From: Candidatus Poseidoniaceae archaeon
Lineage (GTDB): Archaea; Thermoplasmatota; Poseidoniia; Poseidoniales; Poseidoniaceae
Direction of reading: 5' to 3'
DNA length: 5,768 bases
Assembly: GCA_023254445.1 (NCBI GenBank)
Contig: JALRLN010000090.1
Location: 1 to 5,768, forward strand
The first letter of the stretch is position 1; every line of letters starts with the position of its first letter. Positions 4,299 through 5,768 of this stretch are shown here, piece after piece. The notes beneath the pieces are model-generated. The model saw nothing but the letters and a program-made list of their open reading frames with translations, was not told where the DNA came from and searched no databases. A program made the translations under genes and the position numbers.

Positions 4299-5768
4299 AT
4301 GGGATTGATCGAGAACTTCGGACGCGTTGCGAGCACCTACATGGACGAGAAGGAGAAACTCCTCACCGTCGGCGAGCGCCGTCACCGAACCCGCATGGGC
4401 CATGGATTCTGGCCCCACGAAGTCCTTCGGGACGCCATCATCTTCTCGTCGATGTTGGCCGTGTTGCTCTTCTACGCATGGCTCATCCCGCCCCCCCTCC
4501 ACGGGGCGGCCGACCCCTACGCGCAGGCCGGATTCGTTTTCCCCGACTGGTACGTGTTGTTCTCCTATGGATACCTGCGCTGGGGCGAATACCTCCCCCA
4601 GTTCACCGTTCCAACCGGCCCGATTGGGGCGATCGTCGACCAGCCGGTCTTTGCGTGGAACGCGGCCTGGTGGGGCGCTGCCCTCACCGGCATCCCCGTT
4701 GGCATCCTCGCCTTGCCCCCCTTCCTCGGTGGCCGGGAGAAGCGCCCCGTCGAGGACCCGTGGTACGCCAGCGCTGGAGCGGTGTACCTGGCGCACATCT
4801 GGTTCATCTCGGTCTTCTCGATCAACATCTTCCTCGAGTTGTACGGGAAGAACAGGTCCGATTTCTGTAAACTCGACAGCCACGGCGACCTGTTGTGCGG
4901 CGTTCGCCCGCCTTGGATCGCCGAGGTCTTCAACGCCATTCCATGGATCATGACAGGCGTGTTGCTCTGGATTGTGCTGCACTTTGGTGCACGGGCTTTC
5001 CTGGTGAAATCCATGGGGGCGCGGCTCAACCCAAGCCATGCCAAGCGCATTCTTATGGGAGCCTTGCTCGTCTCCTCCGCCGCAACCGTGGCCACCTGGG
5101 ACGTCTACGACGACGGTTTCTGGGACGCCAAGGGCCTGCTGACGATCAAGGACTACGGAGAACTGGAAGCGATGCGCTCCCAGCCCACCGACATCCACGT
5201 GCATGAGGCCAACGAATTCACCGACAATTTGGGGTATTCTGAATCCATGACCGTTCCCGCTGCGGCATGGCTTGATTGGCAGATCTACCAACCTGCCCGC
5301 GAGGTCATCATCGACTTCGCCGATGCCAACGGCCATCAGCAACCGGACCAGGGCATGAACGCGGTCAGCATCGCGGCCAACTTCACCGGCGGCGAAGGCT
5401 ACCTTTTGGCGGGATCTTTCTACATCACCGAGGATGAGGTGGCCTTCCCGAACGGCCACCCCGTCGGCGTTGACACCCTGCCCCTGGACGCTGCTTGCTC
5501 CTACCGTGCCGAAGAGCGCAAGATCGGCGAGGCGAAGACCGCCGACATGATGTCCTCGACGTTGACCATCCTCCACGCCGGGAGCGGGGACGTTGTCAGC
5601 GAAGCCAGCTTCGAGGATTGCGCCGGGGCCGACATGGTTGAACTCACCCCGGGCAAGTACGACTACGTCTACGAGGTGACCACGACCGGCCCCCTGGCCG
5701 AAAGCGACCTCCTTGTTGAAGTCGGCCTGGAAATCGCCGCCTTCCAGCCCCTGCTCCTCTTCGACGAC
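4299..5768 (+). CDS. Enlarged subunit IV-like cytochrome b C-terminal protein, 3' end off the window
   Basis: The frame is open from ATG 4299 to the window end (490 residues, no stop). Residues 34-181 match b6f subunit IV: GHGFWP near the start, helix E (about 45-62), the Qo motif PDWY (82-85, normally PEWY), helix F (about 122-142, GIPVGILALPPFL) and helix G (157-181). The protein then continues beyond the usual end of about 160 residues. An outer loop carries C190, C200 and an N-R-S sequon (185-187). Helices four (207-235) and five (250-268) are separated by a basic inner loop (K237, R242, K249, R250). A long acidic, beta-rich region from 269 onward should face outside and has C400 and C441. 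No CxxCH is visible. With cytochrome b it completes the Qo and Qi pockets; the extra domain has no recognised family and may dock an electron acceptor or contact the envelope. Subunit IV homology is secure; the extension's role is unknown. Confidence 0.92.
   Translation, partial: MGLIENFGRVASTYMDEKEKLLTVGERRHRTRMGHGFWPHEVLRDAIIFSSMLAVLLFYAWLIPPPLHGAADPYAQAGFVFPDWYVLFSYGYLRWGEYLPQFTVPTGPIGAIVDQPVFAWNAAWWGAALTGIPVGILALPPFLGGREKRPVEDPWYASAGAVYLAHIWFISVFSINIFLELYGKNRSDFCKLDSHGDLLCGVRPPWIAEVFNAIPWIMTGVLLWIVLHFGARAFLVKSMGARLNPSHAKRILMGALLVSSAATVATWDVYDDGFWDAKGLLTIKDYGELEAMRSQPTDIHVHEANEFTDNLGYSESMTVPAAAWLDWQIYQPAREVIIDFADANGHQQPDQGMNAVSIAANFTGGEGYLLAGSFYITEDEVAFPNGHPVGVDTLPLDAACSYRAEERKIGEAKTADMMSSTLTILHAGSGDVVSEASFEDCAGADMVELTPGKYDYVYEVTTTGPLAESDLLVEVGLEIAAFQPLLLFDD

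Noticed and set aside
4327..4953. Plus-strand frame starting at 4327, ahead of the visible Qo motif
   Set aside because: Its product is an S/R/T/P-rich string. The frame from ATG 4299 has the Shine-Dalgarno and the subunit IV homology.
4245..5576. 443-residue minus-strand open frame
   Set aside because: It is opposite the subunit IV-like gene, has the same shadow composition, and shows no recognisable motif.
4299..5768. Heme c motif in the extended subunit IV domain
   Set aside because: None of the visible Cys residues (190, 200, 400, 441) is in a CxxCH context; one could still occur beyond the window.

Overview
The window looks like a GC-rich archaeal chromosome segment, most plausibly a marine euryarchaeote of the Candidatus Poseidoniales (Marine Group II) or another Thermoplasmatota lineage. 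Four things suggest this: a tubulin-fold FtsZ-family gene; start codons preceded by GGTGA/GAGGTGA Shine-Dalgarno sequences that overlap the upstream stop codon; a TATA-like element about 25 nt ahead of the expected transcript start; and an archaeal-style cytochrome bc operon. The taxonomic call is inference. A GC-rich bacterium is not excluded.

Layout: two gene clusters diverge from a 142 bp intergenic region (1153-1294). Leftward on the minus strand are a 99-residue TPR protein (853-1152) and, 25 nt beyond it, a divergent FtsZ-family protein that runs off the left edge (1-827). Rightward on the plus strand is a tight five-gene operon. Its genes are a secreted, C-terminally anchored protein with a CLCH motif (1295-2110); an unrecognised two-helix membrane protein (2110-2553); a Tat-dependent Rieske iron-sulfur protein (2558-3406); a cytochrome b N-terminal (b6-like) subunit (3416-4282); and a cytochrome b C-terminal (subunit IV-like) protein with two extra membrane helices and a large extracytoplasmic domain, which runs off the right edge (4299-5768). 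Intergenic gaps in the operon are -1, 4, 9 and 16 nt, so co-transcription and translational coupling are likely.

Functionally the rightward operon encodes a b6f-type quinol-oxidising complex: split cytochrome b, four bis-histidine b-heme ligands and a Rieske cluster. Cytochrome b also carries the YCLGG cysteine that in chloroplast b6f covalently holds heme ci. There is no cytochrome c1 or cytochrome f gene in the window. The downstream electron acceptor is therefore unknown; it could lie beyond the right edge, be the CLCH protein, or reside in the extra extracytoplasmic domain.

The most interesting signals are the predicted heme ci site in a probable archaeal complex, the enlarged subunit IV, the PDWY Qo motif, the altered Rieske boxes, the one-residue-short CLCH motif, and a divergent FtsZ that keeps its catalytic T7 loop but has changed nucleotide-binding loops. 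No RNA gene, CRISPR array, mobile element or long repeat was seen.
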